Shown here: positions 1 to 7,473 of the stretch, piece after piece
How the letters are laid out: each line of letters begins with the position of its first letter
How positions within the stretch are numbered: the stretch's first letter is position 1
From: UBA6080 sp964607515
Lineage (GTDB): Bacteria; Fermentibacterota; Fermentibacteria; Fermentibacterales; JCC-6
DNA: 64,000 nucleotides
Direction: 5' to 3'
Assembly: GCA_964607515.1 (NCBI GenBank)
Contig: CAZSKU010000007.1
Coordinates: forward strand, 1 to 64,000
Program-made: the position numbers and the translations under genes
Notes under the pieces: model-generated
Databases searched by the model: none
What the model saw: the letters and a program-made list of their open reading frames with translations, nothing else
What the model was told of the DNA's origin: nothing

Positions 1-1
1 C

Positions 2-67
2 CGGGAGACCAGCGGAGCCCTGGACCACGAGAAGATGATCCTGTGCATGGCTGAGCACATGTCCTGA
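2..67 (+). CDS. C-terminal end of an unidentified protein (partial)
   Basis: The window opens inside an open frame that ends at a TGA at 65-67; only 21 residues are visible. The residues have ordinary composition (acidic and amphipathic, no low complexity) and the downstream spacing fits the end of a real gene, with a promoter-like sequence 15 bases later. Too little is present to assign a family. Confidence 0.4.
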   Translation, partial: RETSGALDHEKMILCMAEHMS

Positions 68-82
68 AGCCCCGACGGGTTA

Positions 83-111
83 TTGACGCTTCCTGTAAAG
101 AGTTTTATGGA
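83..111 (+). promoter_or_regulatory. Sigma70-like promoter of the FG-GAP repeat gene
   Basis: TTGACG at 83-88 and TATGGA at 106-111 are separated by 17 bases, upstream of the AGGGGAGG ribosome-binding site and the ATG at 149. Similar TTGAC-type -35 boxes recur before other genes in this window. Confidence 0.5.
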
Positions 112-148
112 ACGCAGCGGTTGTCGGTTTCATTGAAGGGGAGGCGTA

Positions 149-1312
149 ATGAAGGGTTTTGTGATTCTGTGCTTCTCGGCTGCTTCTCTGGGGCTGGCCT
201 GGACCCCCGACTGGCAGCCGGAGTACCAGCTGACCGCAGGCGGTGTGATCATCGACGTGGGCTACTACGCTGCGCCCTGCGTGGCGGACTGGGACGGCGA
301 CGGTCTGAAGGACCTGGTGCTGGGCCAGTTCACCAGCGGTAACATCCGGTTCTACAAGAACGAGGGCACCAACGACAATCCGGTTTTCAGCACCTACACC
401 ATGATCTACGCGGACGGGTCCCCCATATCCGTCCCCAGCGGTTGATGCACCGGCGCCACGAATCCACAGGTTGTGGATTGGAACCAGGACGGAATGCTGG
501 ACATCATCGTGGGCGACCGTAACGGCTTCGTCAACTACTTCAGAAGAACCTCTGACAGCCCCATAACCCTCACCCAGATGCCAAAGGTGAGCTGCGACGG
601 AGTTATCATCGATGCCGGCTACAGCTCTGCGCCCGTGGTGGTGGACTGGGACGAGGACGGAGACCTGGACATGCTCCTGGGGAACGAGAGCCCGGGTAAC
701 GTCCGGGTTTACCTGAACGACAACGGCGATTCCGCTCCCGTTTTCAACACGTACACCCTGGTAATGAACGGCTCCACGGCCATCGCCCACTACAGGAACG
801 CCCCCCAGGTGGCCGACCTGGACGGCGACGGCCTTAAGGACCTGCTCTGCGGAGCCAACGACAACAACGTGTACTTCTACCAGAACCAGGGCTCCAACGA
901 GGCCCCGGTTTTCAACGGCTACGTTTCCATCGCCTATAAGTACGCCGGTATGCGCCTCTGGGTGGACGACTGGAACCAGGACGGCCTGCAGGACATGCTC
1001 ACCAGCGACTACAACGGGTTCGTCTGGATGTGGATGCAGGAAGATCCCACCGGGCTTCAGGGCAGTTTCGCCACCGCCCCGGGCAGGAGCGTCACAGCGG
1101 CCGAGAACCCCTTCCAGGGTTCGGTTCTCATCACCGGCAGCGGATTCGGCGACGCCAACCTGCAGGTCTTCGACGTCTCGGGAAGGGCGGTTCTGTGCGA
1201 ACCCTTCCAGGGAAGCCTTCTGTGGAACGCCCAGGACGCCCCCCGGGGGGCCTACCTGGTGAGGGTGAGCGATTCATCGGGTTCGGCGGTCCTCCGCCTG
1301 GTGAAGATCTAG
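149..1312 (+). CDS. Secreted FG-GAP/VCBS-repeat protein with one in-frame UGA (candidate selenoprotein or interrupted gene)
   Basis: One reading frame of 387 sense positions runs from ATG 149 (good GGGGAGG site) to TAG 1312, broken only by TGA at 443-445 (codon 99), immediately followed by a Cys codon. Residues 1-16 look like a signal peptide. The body holds five Ca-binding-type DxDxDG-like repeat motifs (DWDGDG, DWNQDG, DWDEDG, DLDGDG, DWNQDG), typical of FG-GAP/VCBS beta-propeller proteins. The last ~75 residues (AENPF start, FDVSGR, GAYLVRV, LRLVKI end) resemble the C-terminal sorting domain of type IX-like secretion. Both halves keep the same frame and style, so the UGA is the only defect. 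A hairpin downstream of it resembles a bacterial SECIS. It is either a Sec-Cys protein at residues 99-100, or a nonsense mutation or sequencing error. Function is likely extracellular or surface; the ligand is unknown. Confidence 0.75.
443..479 (+). promoter_or_regulatory. UGA codon with SECIS-like hairpin
   Basis: After the TGA at 443-445, bases 461-468 and 472-479 form a perfect 8-bp stem with a GGU loop (469-471). The loop lies 23 bases beyond the UGA. Known bacterial SECIS elements have a short apical loop with a G in the first two positions, about 16-37 bases after the UGA, on a stem of at least 4 bp. All these are met. No bulged U is evident in the upper stem, unlike the E. coli fdhF element. 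Confidence 0.45.
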
Positions 1313-1320
1313 CTTTCCCG

Positions 1321-1346
1321 CCCCGGCGCGCGGCTGCGCGCCGGGG
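1321..1346 (+). terminator. GC-rich hairpin after the FG-GAP gene
   Basis: A perfect 10-bp stem (1321-1330 with 1337-1346) with a 6-base loop begins 8 bases after the stop codon. It is followed by CTTCCGTCCTT rather than a clean T-run, so it may be a weak intrinsic terminator or an mRNA 3'-end stabiliser. Confidence 0.5.
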
Positions 1347-1468
1347 CTTCCGTCCTTGACTTGCCGCCCTTTTCTTCGCAGGAAAAGCCCGGGGCGAAGC
1401 GAAGGAGGGGTCTTCCCTTCATTCGGTCGCCTGTGTTTTTCTGCAACTCTTTCCGGGAGGGTGAGGGA

Positions 1469-2305
1469 GTGGCGCACTCGGGAGTTTCCGATTTCAGGAC
1501 AACGGTCCGCAGCGTTATCTTCCAGGCTGACGCCCCCTGGGGAAGGCTCTACGACGTCTGCCACATCTCGGTGATACTGGTGAGCGTGGCGGTGACCATG
1601 GCCGCCAGCGTGGAATCCCTGAACCGCGCCTACGGAACCTTCCTTCACCTGGCGGAGTGGATACTCACGGCGCTGTTCACCGTGGACTACGCATTGCGGC
1701 TCTATTCCGTCCGGAACCGGCCCAGGTACGCGCGGAGTTTCTTCGGTCTCGTTGACCTGCTGAGCATTCTTCCGACCTATCTTAGCGTGGTGTTCCCCGC
1801 GGGCAGGTTCCTTTCCATGGTGCGTTTCCTGCGGATGCTCCGGGTGTTCCGGGTGTTCGACCTCTCCGGCTACCAGGCGGAGATGCAGGCTCTGTACTCC
1901 GCTCTGAAGGCCAGTCGAAAACGCATTACCGTCTTCATCTTCTTCGTGCTGGTATGCGTGGCGGTGGCGGGCTCCCTGATGTACACCCTGGAGGGGCCGG
2001 CCCACGGGTTTACCAGCATTCCCCTGAGCATCTACTGGGCCATAGTCACCCTGACCACCGTGGGCTACGGAGACCTTTCCCCGCAGACGCCCCTGGGCCA
2101 GCTTCTGGCCAACGTCATCATGCTGATGGGCTACAGCATCATCGTGGTGCCCACGGGCATGGTGGTCACCGCGGGCTCCTTCGGAGCCGGGGCCCGGCAG
2201 TGCCCGTCCTGCGGAGTCCGGGGCCATCAGAGGGACGCCGTGTTCTGCAGGAAGTGCGGCGCCGCCCTGGCTTCGGAAAACGGATCGGCGGGGAAGAAGA
2301 GCTGA
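1469..2305 (+). CDS. Voltage-gated potassium channel with C-terminal zinc ribbon
   Basis: A six-transmembrane Kv-type channel of the inner membrane. In order it shows S1-S3 hydrophobic spans, an arginine-rich S4 (RFLSMVRFLRMLRVFRVF), S5, the selectivity filter TVGYGD and S6. Start chosen as GTG 1469 because GGGAGG lies 8 bases upstream; a longer frame to ATG 1361 would run back over the intergenic hairpin flank and adds a basic, uncharacteristic N-terminus. After S6 the protein ends in a CPSC...CRKC zinc-ribbon module of about 25 residues instead of an RCK/TrkA domain. This suggests a cytoplasmic metal- or redox-sensing tail (inference). Gene stands alone; no partner beta or RCK subunit is adjacent. 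Confidence 0.88.
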   Translation: MAHSGVSDFRTTVRSVIFQADAPWGRLYDVCHISVILVSVAVTMAASVESLNRAYGTFLHLAEWILTALFTVDYALRLYSVRNRPRYARSFFGLVDLLSILPTYLSVVFPAGRFLSMVRFLRMLRVFRVFDLSGYQAEMQALYSALKASRKRITVFIFFVLVCVAVAGSLMYTLEGPAHGFTSIPLSIYWAIVTLTTVGYGDLSPQTPLGQLLANVIMLMGYSIIVVPTGMVVTAGSFGAGARQCPSCGVRGHQRDAVFCRKCGAALASENGSAGKKS

Positions 2306-2430
2306 AAGGGAGCGGTCCGGGCGACGAGGGCTGGTCCATCATGTGTCAGGTTGCTGCTTGTCACAATCATCAGGAACATAAACGCACTGATAGAACTAAT
2401 GATTTGATTCATCTTCCATAAGGAGGAATC

Positions 2431-3051
2431 ATGTCCCGGTCTGTATACCTTGTTCCGTGCCTGCTGCTGATCTGGGCAGGGTGCGGTGACGACCCGTCGG
2501 GCCCCGTCATTCCAGCAGATTATTTCCCCATGGAGGTCGGAGACTGGTGGGAGTACGATCAGAAAGCCACCCGGATTCAGCCGGACACCATGGTCTGGCA
2601 GGAGGGAACGGAGAGATTCGAGGTCACCGCAGTCAACGGCGACAGCTGCACCGTCTCGAGAAACCTCTCCCTTTGGATACTTCACGGAGAGTTACTCGAG
2701 GACACTCTCTTGCTAAGCAATGAAATCAGATACGTCGTGACCGATGACGAAGTGATCATGATCCTTTCCGATTCCCTGAGCCCTGAAAAGATCCTCGATT
2801 TCCCCCTCGAGACAGACAAGACATGGGGTCCGTACACCGTGACGGAGATGGGCGCCACCGTCCAGACCCCCGCCGGAGCCATGGAGGATTGTGCGGTCAT
2901 CGGGTCGGTTTCAGCGGAGTTCGGCTACACGACGCAGGAATGGTACTGCCCCGGAATCGGAGCGGTGCGCAGGTATTCGCCGGACTACAACGTTGTCAGT
3001 GGATTCATTCTGGAAGTGGACAGCGCTCTGAGAAGCAGTTCCAGACTGTAA
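2431..3051 (+). CDS. Putative lipoprotein of unknown function
   Basis: ATG 2431 follows a strong AAGGAGGAA site. The first 18 residues are a signal peptide ending in a lipobox (LIWAGC), so Cys18 would be lipidated. The mature 188 residues begin with an acidic Asp-rich linker followed by a domain starting YFPMEVGDWWEYD, a motif common at the start of small secreted beta-sandwich domains in uncharacterised lipoproteins. It ends ISGFILEVDSALRSS-like with no membrane span. Probably anchored at the envelope. Function unknown; it is a monocistronic gene. Confidence 0.75.
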   Translation: MSRSVYLVPCLLLIWAGCGDDPSGPVIPADYFPMEVGDWWEYDQKATRIQPDTMVWQEGTERFEVTAVNGDSCTVSRNLSLWILHGELLEDTLLLSNEIRYVVTDDEVIMILSDSLSPEKILDFPLETDKTWGPYTVTEMGATVQTPAGAMEDCAVIGSVSAEFGYTTQEWYCPGIGAVRRYSPDYNVVSGFILEVDSALRSSSRL

Positions 3052-3099
3052 GTAAAACCTTCCCGGTGGAGGTCTTCGTGACGGGCTTCACCGGTCACC

Positions 3100-3169
3100 C
3101 CGGCCCGTGGGGGCCCGCGCACAGAGCGCACACCGGGGCCGGGGACGCCGCCTGCATCCTCCTGATGCC
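3100..3169. repeat. Direct repeat copy 1: remnant of the MBL-rhodanese 3' end
   Basis: These 70 bases match 4021-4090 at 67 positions. On the minus strand they read as the C-terminal tail of the metallo-beta-lactamase/rhodanese protein (MQAAS-APVCALCAGPHGP). No complete gene surrounds this copy. Together the two copies bracket the toxin-antitoxin pair as direct repeats. Confidence 0.85.
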
Positions 3170-3228
3170 TTCGCCCTGCAGGCAGCAACGGTTGTGAAAG
3201 TGAGCCTCGAACCTGTCGAAGACCGGGG

Positions 3229-3271
3229 TTGACTCCATTCTCGAATGTGTTATAACCTAGTCAGACTAGTC
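3229..3271 (+). promoter_or_regulatory. Promoter and palindromic operator of the Phd/PIN module
   Basis: TTGACT (3229-3234) and TATAAC (3251-3256) are 16 bases apart, a good sigma70-type promoter. Just downstream, CTAGT-CAG-ACTAG (3257-3269) and the overlapping GACTAGTC (3264-3271) form inverted repeats at the expected start of transcription. Toxin-antitoxin operons are usually repressed by the antitoxin at such a site. Confidence 0.65.
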
Positions 3272-3285
3272 ATGAAAGGAGGGCG

Positions 3286-3540
3286 ATGTCTTTCGTCTGG
3301 CAATTGCAGGAAGCCAAGAGCAAGTTCAGCGAGGTGGTCGAAGCAGCCCTGAAGTACGGTCCTCAGGTCATCACGAAAAGGGGAACGGACACAGCGGTGG
3401 TGCTGTCCTATGTAGAATACCGGCAACTCACCCTGAGCAGGGGGAAACTGTCAGAATTCTTCATGGAATCGCCCCTGGCCGGGGCTGACCTGGACCTTTC
3501 CCGGGACGGAAGCCCGCTCAGAGGCGATCCTTCCCTGTGA
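3286..3540 (+). CDS. Phd/YefM-family antitoxin
   Basis: An 84-residue protein with the Phd/YefM N-terminal fold: WQLQEAKSKFSEVVEAAL, then PQVITKRGTDTAVVLSYVEY. In this family the N-terminal part binds operator DNA and the C-terminal tail neutralises the toxin. It sits directly before a PIN-domain toxin whose GTG start overlaps its stop by 4 bases, the classic antitoxin-first order. ATG 3286 has AAAGGAGGGCG upstream. Expected to repress its own promoter through the palindrome at 3257-3271. Confidence 0.88.
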   Translation: MSFVWQLQEAKSKFSEVVEAALKYGPQVITKRGTDTAVVLSYVEYRQLTLSRGKLSEFFMESPLAGADLDLSRDGSPLRGDPSL

Positions 3541-3956
3541 AGCATCTTCTCGACACCAACGTGATTTCCGAGCTGGCGGCAAGACGCCCGGACCGGCGGG
3601 TACTGCAATGGCTTGACCGGCTGGACCCGGCGGGAGTCTATCTCAGCGTCATCACCATCGGTGAGTTGTGCAAAGGAATCGAAAAGCTTCCTGAGTCGGA
3701 CCGCAGGAGCCAACTGCGGAGCTGGCTCCGGGACGATCTGATGATCCGTTTTCACAACAGAATACTGCCCCTGGACGTGGATGCCATGCTGAAGTGGGGT
3801 GAACTGGTCGGGCGTCTGGAACTCGAGGGCCGCACCATGGCCGCGGTGGACTCCTTCATCGCGGCGATCGCATTGGCCAATTCCTGCATCCTGGTCACCC
3901 GGAACGAGTCCGACTTCGTCAATGCCGGTCTGGAGATGGCAAATCCATGGAGATAG
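3537..3956 (+). CDS. PIN-domain ribonuclease toxin (VapC/FitB type)
   Basis: A 139-residue PIN-domain protein. The acidic residues expected for Mg-dependent RNase activity are present: LLDTNVISE near the N-terminus (Asp), TIGELCKG (Glu), AVDSFIAAIA (Asp) and TRNESDF (Asp) near the end. Start GTG 3537 overlaps the antitoxin stop by 4 bases, implying translational coupling. VapC toxins usually cut tRNA or rRNA; the target here is unknown. The pair is enclosed by two 70-bp direct repeats, which suggests it arrived as a cassette. Confidence 0.9.
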   Translation: MKHLLDTNVISELAARRPDRRVLQWLDRLDPAGVYLSVITIGELCKGIEKLPESDRRSQLRSWLRDDLMIRFHNRILPLDVDAMLKWGELVGRLELEGRTMAAVDSFIAAIALANSCILVTRNESDFVNAGLEMANPWR

Positions 3957-4006
3957 ACCGGTTTTCCGGTCCCTGATCTGATCCGTCCAGCCGGAAGTTC
4001 CGGGAT

Positions 4007-5416
4007 CTATTCCAGTATCTCCGGCCCGTGGGGGCCCGCGCACAGAGCGCACACCGGGGCCAGGGACGCCGCCTGCATCCCCCTGAGGCCGCCCCCCAGG
4101 CTCGACACCCTGGGGAAACCCCGGGCCATCAGGATGCTGGCCCCCAGGGTGGACCTCTGGCCGGTGCCGCACACCACCAGGATATCCTTTCCCGGGTCCA
4201 GTTCGTCGTGGCGGTGCCGGAGGTCCGGGGCGGGGATGTTCACAGCCCGGTCCAGGTGCGACTCCCTGAACTCCGCTGGAGCCCTGACGTCCAGCACCAC
4301 CCCGGGCCGCGAATCGGATCGGAGAAGCGCCTCCGCCTCGTGCGCCGACAGCTGGGGAAGCCTGCCGGAGGGGTATCCCGCAAGAACCCAGGAGGCCATG
4401 CCCCCTTTCAGGCATCCCGCGATGTCGTCCAGCCCCACCCGGCGGAGCCACAGGGCCGCTTCCGACTCCTCCCTGGGATCGTCGGCCACCAGAAGTATCG
4501 GCCTGTCCGGCGGCGCGACCCATCCGGCGAAGGTCGGAAGGTTGCCGGTGGAGTCTATGCTTATGGATCCCGGGACGTGCATTCCGCTGAAGGCGTCGTA
4601 ACGGCGCACGTCCAGCACGAAGGCCCCGCCTTCGACGGCCTTCTTGAATTCGCCGGGGGAGAGGGGGGCCGGTTCGGGAAGCTCCAAAAGGAGGGCGGGA
4701 CCCCGGGCGTTGACGGTGCTGCACCGGGAGAAGTGGTCGGGGGCCGGGGGCATGTCCGTGGTGAGGGAGCGGATGAAGTCCTCACGGTCGGTCCGGCGGA
4801 GCACCGGGTTGTAGAGCTTTTCGTATCCCACGGTGCTGGTGTATTTCGAAGCCAGGGACCGGCCGCAGAGGCTTCCGGCCCCGTGGGCCGGCCAGACCTC
4901 GCAGAAGTCCGGCAGCTCCATCAGCCGGTGAAGGCTGTCGAAGAGGCTGGAGGCCAGTGCGCCGGCCCTTCCGGGGAACAGGTCCGGCCTTCCGGCGTCG
5001 CCTACGAAAAGGGTGTCTCCGCAGAAGACCCCGGCGGGTTCCGGCCCCCGGGAGGTGTCGGTGACCACGTAGCTCACGTGCTCCGGAGTGTGGCCGGGGG
5101 TTTCCATGACGGAGAAGCGGATGTTCTCGATGGAGAAGGAGTCTCCCTCCCGGACTCCCTGGTGGGGGAATCCGCAGTCGGCGGATGCAGGAGCGACTAT
5201 CCGGGCGCCGGCGGCTGCTAGGTCCATGTGGCCCGAGACGAAGTCTGCGTGCAGATGGGTCTCCAGCACATGGGTGATCCGCACTCCCAGTTCGCCGGCG
5301 GCCTTCAGGTACACCCCGGTGTCCCGGGAGGGGTCCAATACCGCGCAGCTGCGAGAGCCGGCGATGATGTAGGAACTGTGGGCCGTCTTCGGCATGAAGA
5401 AATGCTTCACCAGCAC
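4007..5416 (-). CDS. Metallo-beta-lactamase/double rhodanese sulfurtransferase (persulfide dioxygenase-like)
   Basis: A 469-residue soluble protein of the ETHE1-like MBL fold. The N-terminal half has the metal-binding signature THLHADF, the GHTPEHVSYVV histidine and the GDTLFVGDAGRPDL aspartate. These fit persulfide dioxygenase or hydroxyacylglutathione hydrolase relatives. Two rhodanese domains follow. The first has VADDP where the catalytic Cys belongs and is probably inactive. The second keeps VVCGTGQRS, an active-site Cys loop. Start taken as GTG 5416 because GGAGG (minus strand) lies 7 bases upstream; the open frame continues 33 codons further. Likely detoxifies persulfide or moves sulfane sulfur. 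Its 3' end is duplicated at 3100-3169. Confidence 0.9.
   Translation of the reverse strand: MLVKHFFMPKTAHSSYIIAGSRSCAVLDPSRDTGVYLKAAGELGVRITHVLETHLHADFVSGHMDLAAAGARIVAPASADCGFPHQGVREGDSFSIENIRFSVMETPGHTPEHVSYVVTDTSRGPEPAGVFCGDTLFVGDAGRPDLFPGRAGALASSLFDSLHRLMELPDFCEVWPAHGAGSLCGRSLASKYTSTVGYEKLYNPVLRRTDREDFIRSLTTDMPPAPDHFSRCSTVNARGPALLLELPEPAPLSPGEFKKAVEGGAFVLDVRRYDAFSGMHVPGSISIDSTGNLPTFAGWVAPPDRPILLVADDPREESEAALWLRRVGLDDIAGCLKGGMASWVLAGYPSGRLPQLSAHEAEALLRSDSRPGVVLDVRAPAEFRESHLDRAVNIPAPDLRHRHDELDPGKDILVVCGTGQRSTLGASILMARGFPRVSSLGGGLRGMQAASLAPVCALCAGPHGPEILE
4021..4090. repeat. Direct repeat copy 2, inside the MBL-rhodanese gene
   Basis: The 70 bases matching 3100-3169 form the 3' end of the intact minus-strand gene here. 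Only three substitutions separate the copies, so the duplication is recent or conserved by gene conversion. Confidence 0.85.
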
Positions 5417-5450
5417 AGGTGAACCTCCCTCCGCCCGCTCATCCGGCGGG

Positions 5451-6260
5451 TCATCCCTTTCTTCTTCTGATCCTGTCGCGGAGGAGCCGGTGCTTCGGGC
5501 TGAACAGCCTGGCATAGGAAAGCAGCACCATCCCCATGGAGCCCAGGGAGGCCCCCGCGGCGATCATGAACATTATCATTATCTGGTATCGAACCGCCAC
5601 TGCCGGGTCGGTTCCCGCCAGGATCTGACCGGTCATCATTCCCGGCAGGGAAACCACACCAACCACCATCATGCTGTTGATGATGGGTATCATGCCCCGG
5701 CGCACCGACTCGGCCACCGGCCTTCGGGCGGCCTCCCAGCGGGTGGCGCCCAGGGCCAGTTCCATCTCCACCTCGTGTCTCCGTTCCGACAGGGTTTCCA
5801 GGAAGTGGTCCGTAGCCAGGGAGACTCCGTTCATGGTGTTGCCCAGCACCATTCCCAGCAGCGGAATCAGGTAGGCCGGCCTAAACCAGGGCTCCACCCC
5901 TATGATGAGGCCGGTGGCGGTCACCGTAACCGCCAGGCTGGTGACCGTCATGGTGCCGAAAGCCAGGGGTCCCATGCCGCTGTAGGTCCTGGCAGGTCTG
6001 CCTGCCGCGGTGTGGGCCGCCGCCAGGAGCATGAGGAGGATCACCGGAAGCAGCGCCGGCAGGGTGTTGATCTGGAAGACCCTGTGAAGGACGAAACCTA
6101 TGAGAAGCAGCTGGACCACGGTCCTCACCGAGGCCAGGGCCAGTTTTCTTCCCATGTTCAGCCTCAGGGCGGCGCTCACCGCCCCGGACACCAGCACCAG
6201 CCCGGCGGCCACCCCCATGTCCATGGGGGAAAGGTATATCACGGTCTGTTCAGTCCCCAT
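5451..6260 (-). CDS. fetB: FetB-like ABC transporter permease (UPF0014/YbbM family)
   Basis: A 269-residue integral membrane protein with about seven hydrophobic spans and the UPF0014 hallmarks (RTVVQLLLIGFVLHRVF, GMVLGNTMNGVSLA, ELALGATRWEA). In E. coli the FetAB pair is reported to export iron and help against peroxide stress; the substrate here is inferred only from family. It follows the ATPase gene with an 11-base overlap (ATPase stop at 6250, permease ATG at 6260), so the two are co-translated. Length matches the family. Confidence 0.9.
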   Translation of the reverse strand: MGTEQTVIYLSPMDMGVAAGLVLVSGAVSAALRLNMGRKLALASVRTVVQLLLIGFVLHRVFQINTLPALLPVILLMLLAAAHTAAGRPARTYSGMGPLAFGTMTVTSLAVTVTATGLIIGVEPWFRPAYLIPLLGMVLGNTMNGVSLATDHFLETLSERRHEVEMELALGATRWEAARRPVAESVRRGMIPIINSMMVVGVVSLPGMMTGQILAGTDPAVAVRYQIMIMFMIAAGASLGSMGMVLLSYARLFSPKHRLLRDRIRRRKG

Positions 6261-6924
6261 GGCCGCCTGCGTAAGCCGACAGGTCCACCGAACGGTCGCA
6301 GAGCCTGGCGGCCTGAGCCCGGTCGTGGGTCACCACCAGCGCCGACAGGCCCCTTTTTCTTGTTTCCCCGGCCAGGGTCCGCTCCACCGACTGGACGGCT
6401 TCCGGGTCCAGGGCGCTGGTTGGCTCGTCCAGGAGAAGCACGTCGGGCTTCAGCAGAAAGGCCCTGGCAAGGCAGACCCGCTGCTGCTGACCCTGGGACA
6501 GGGTGCGGGCCTCCTGGGCCATCCTCTCGCCGAAGACGCCGAAGGCGTCCAGCAGATCCGAAGCGTCCCGTTCCGGAAAAGCGGTTCCCCCGGCGGACCG
6601 GTAGGTGAAGGGAACCATGAGGTTGTCCCTGACGCTCCCCGGAAGGAGCACCGGCCGCTGATCCACCAGCACCACCCTCCGGCGGAAGGCGGGCCATCCG
6701 GTTTCCTCAGGGGAAGCCCCGGCCAGGGTCACCGTGCCGGAGGCCGCCTCGTCCAGTCCCGACACCGCCCGAAGCAGGCTTGTCTTGCCGCATCCCGAGG
6801 GGCCGCACAGGGCCACGGTCTCGCCCCGGAGCAGGGTGATTCCTATTCCCCTTAGGATCACACTGCCGCCGGCCTTCACCGCCAGGTCCCGCAGTTCCAG
6901 AACGGTTTCCGACGTAGAATCCAT
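6250..6924 (-). CDS. fetA: FetA-like ABC transporter ATP-binding protein
   Basis: A compact 224-residue ATPase with Walker A GPSGCGKTS, Q-loop, signature LSQGQQQR, Walker B VLLLDEPTSALD and the switch histidine in VVTHDRAQ. It pairs with the overlapping FetB-like permease. Start set at ATG 6924 because family alignment begins around LELRDLAV, and the longer frame enters the divergent promoter. No Shine-Dalgarno is visible before this ATG. A promoter only 6 bases upstream suggests a leaderless transcript. Divergent to the gene at 7018. Confidence 0.9.
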   Translation of the reverse strand: MDSTSETVLELRDLAVKAGGSVILRGIGITLLRGETVALCGPSGCGKTSLLRAVSGLDEAASGTVTLAGASPEETGWPAFRRRVVLVDQRPVLLPGSVRDNLMVPFTYRSAGGTAFPERDASDLLDAFGVFGERMAQEARTLSQGQQQRVCLARAFLLKPDVLLLDEPTSALDPEAVQSVERTLAGETRKRGLSALVVTHDRAQAARLCDRSVDLSAYAGGHGD

Positions 6925-6930
6925 GGCCCG

Positions 6931-6959
6931 AATATGGCAGGACCTGTCCGGGGTCCCAA
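6931..6959 (-). promoter_or_regulatory. Possible leaderless promoter of fetAB
   Basis: On the minus strand TTGGGA (6959-6954) and CATATT (6936-6931) are 17 bases apart, and the -10 box ends 6 bases before the fetA ATG. Transcription would begin at or next to the A of ATG, which would explain the missing ribosome-binding site. Confidence 0.4.
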
Positions 6960-6967
6960 CCTTCGGA

Positions 6968-6997
6968 TTGACGGGCTCCCGGAGGCCTGGGTATTCT
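6968..6997 (+). promoter_or_regulatory. Promoter of the 7018 gene
   Basis: TTGACG (6968-6973) and TATTCT (6992-6997) are 18 bases apart, 20 bases before the AAAGGAGG-preceded ATG at 7018. Confidence 0.45.
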
Positions 6998-7017
6998 TCC
7001 GCCAAAGGAGGTGCCCC

Positions 7018-7473
7018 ATGGCAACCGTCGCCCGGCTGCTTCACCTTTTCTCGCTGATTCTTCTGGCGCTTCTGGTGGGGGGCGCCGTGCTCAACGGTTC
7101 CGGCCGCACCAGCATTGAGCCGTTGTTCCCGGGTGCGCTATCCCTCTCGGGAATACTCCTGGCGGGTTTCATCCTGATCTTTCCAGGCCGGGGGGCGGAC
7201 CAATCCGGCGCACTTTCCGCCGGACCGTCCGCGGCCGCGCTGTTTACTTTCGGCTGCTGCCTGCTCTTTTTTCTGGCGGCGCCGAGGCTTTCTTTCTTCA
7301 TGAATTACGAAGACTGGCTTTCCGCTGGAATGCCGGATAAACCCGAATACGCCGACGGAGCCATGCTGGCCTTCGCCGCGCTTGCGGCCCTGGCCGGGCT
7401 TTTTATCGCCCGGCGGAGACCGGCGGGGAAACAGGAATCCCGGGAAAACCAGAAGGGGGGAGGAGCCAGGTGA
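7018..7473 (+). CDS. Small integral membrane protein, unknown function
   Basis: A 151-residue protein with an AAAGGAGG ribosome-binding site 7 bases before ATG 7018. It has four strongly hydrophobic stretches (residues ~5-25, 41-57, 70-88 and 115-130) and a basic, polar C-terminal tail, so four membrane spans are likely with the tail in the cytoplasm. I do not recognise the family. It overlaps the following DUF1847 gene by 4 bases (GTGA), so the two are probably co-expressed. Confidence 0.7.
   Translation: MATVARLLHLFSLILLALLVGGAVLNGSGRTSIEPLFPGALSLSGILLAGFILIFPGRGADQSGALSAGPSAAALFTFGCCLLFFLAAPRLSFFMNYEDWLSAGMPDKPEYADGAMLAFAALAALAGLFIARRRPAGKQESRENQKGGGAR

Noticed and set aside
149..1312. 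UGA as a reassigned sense codon (Gly or Trp)
   Set aside because: Many genes in this window end with TGA placed exactly at overlapping starts (for example 20911-20913, 34823-34825, 54479-54481). Reassignment would fuse them, so UGA is a normal stop.
80..2227. Long minus-strand frames opposite the FG-GAP and channel genes
   Set aside because: They show repetitive, charged shadow composition, as expected from GC-rich codon bias on the opposite strand.
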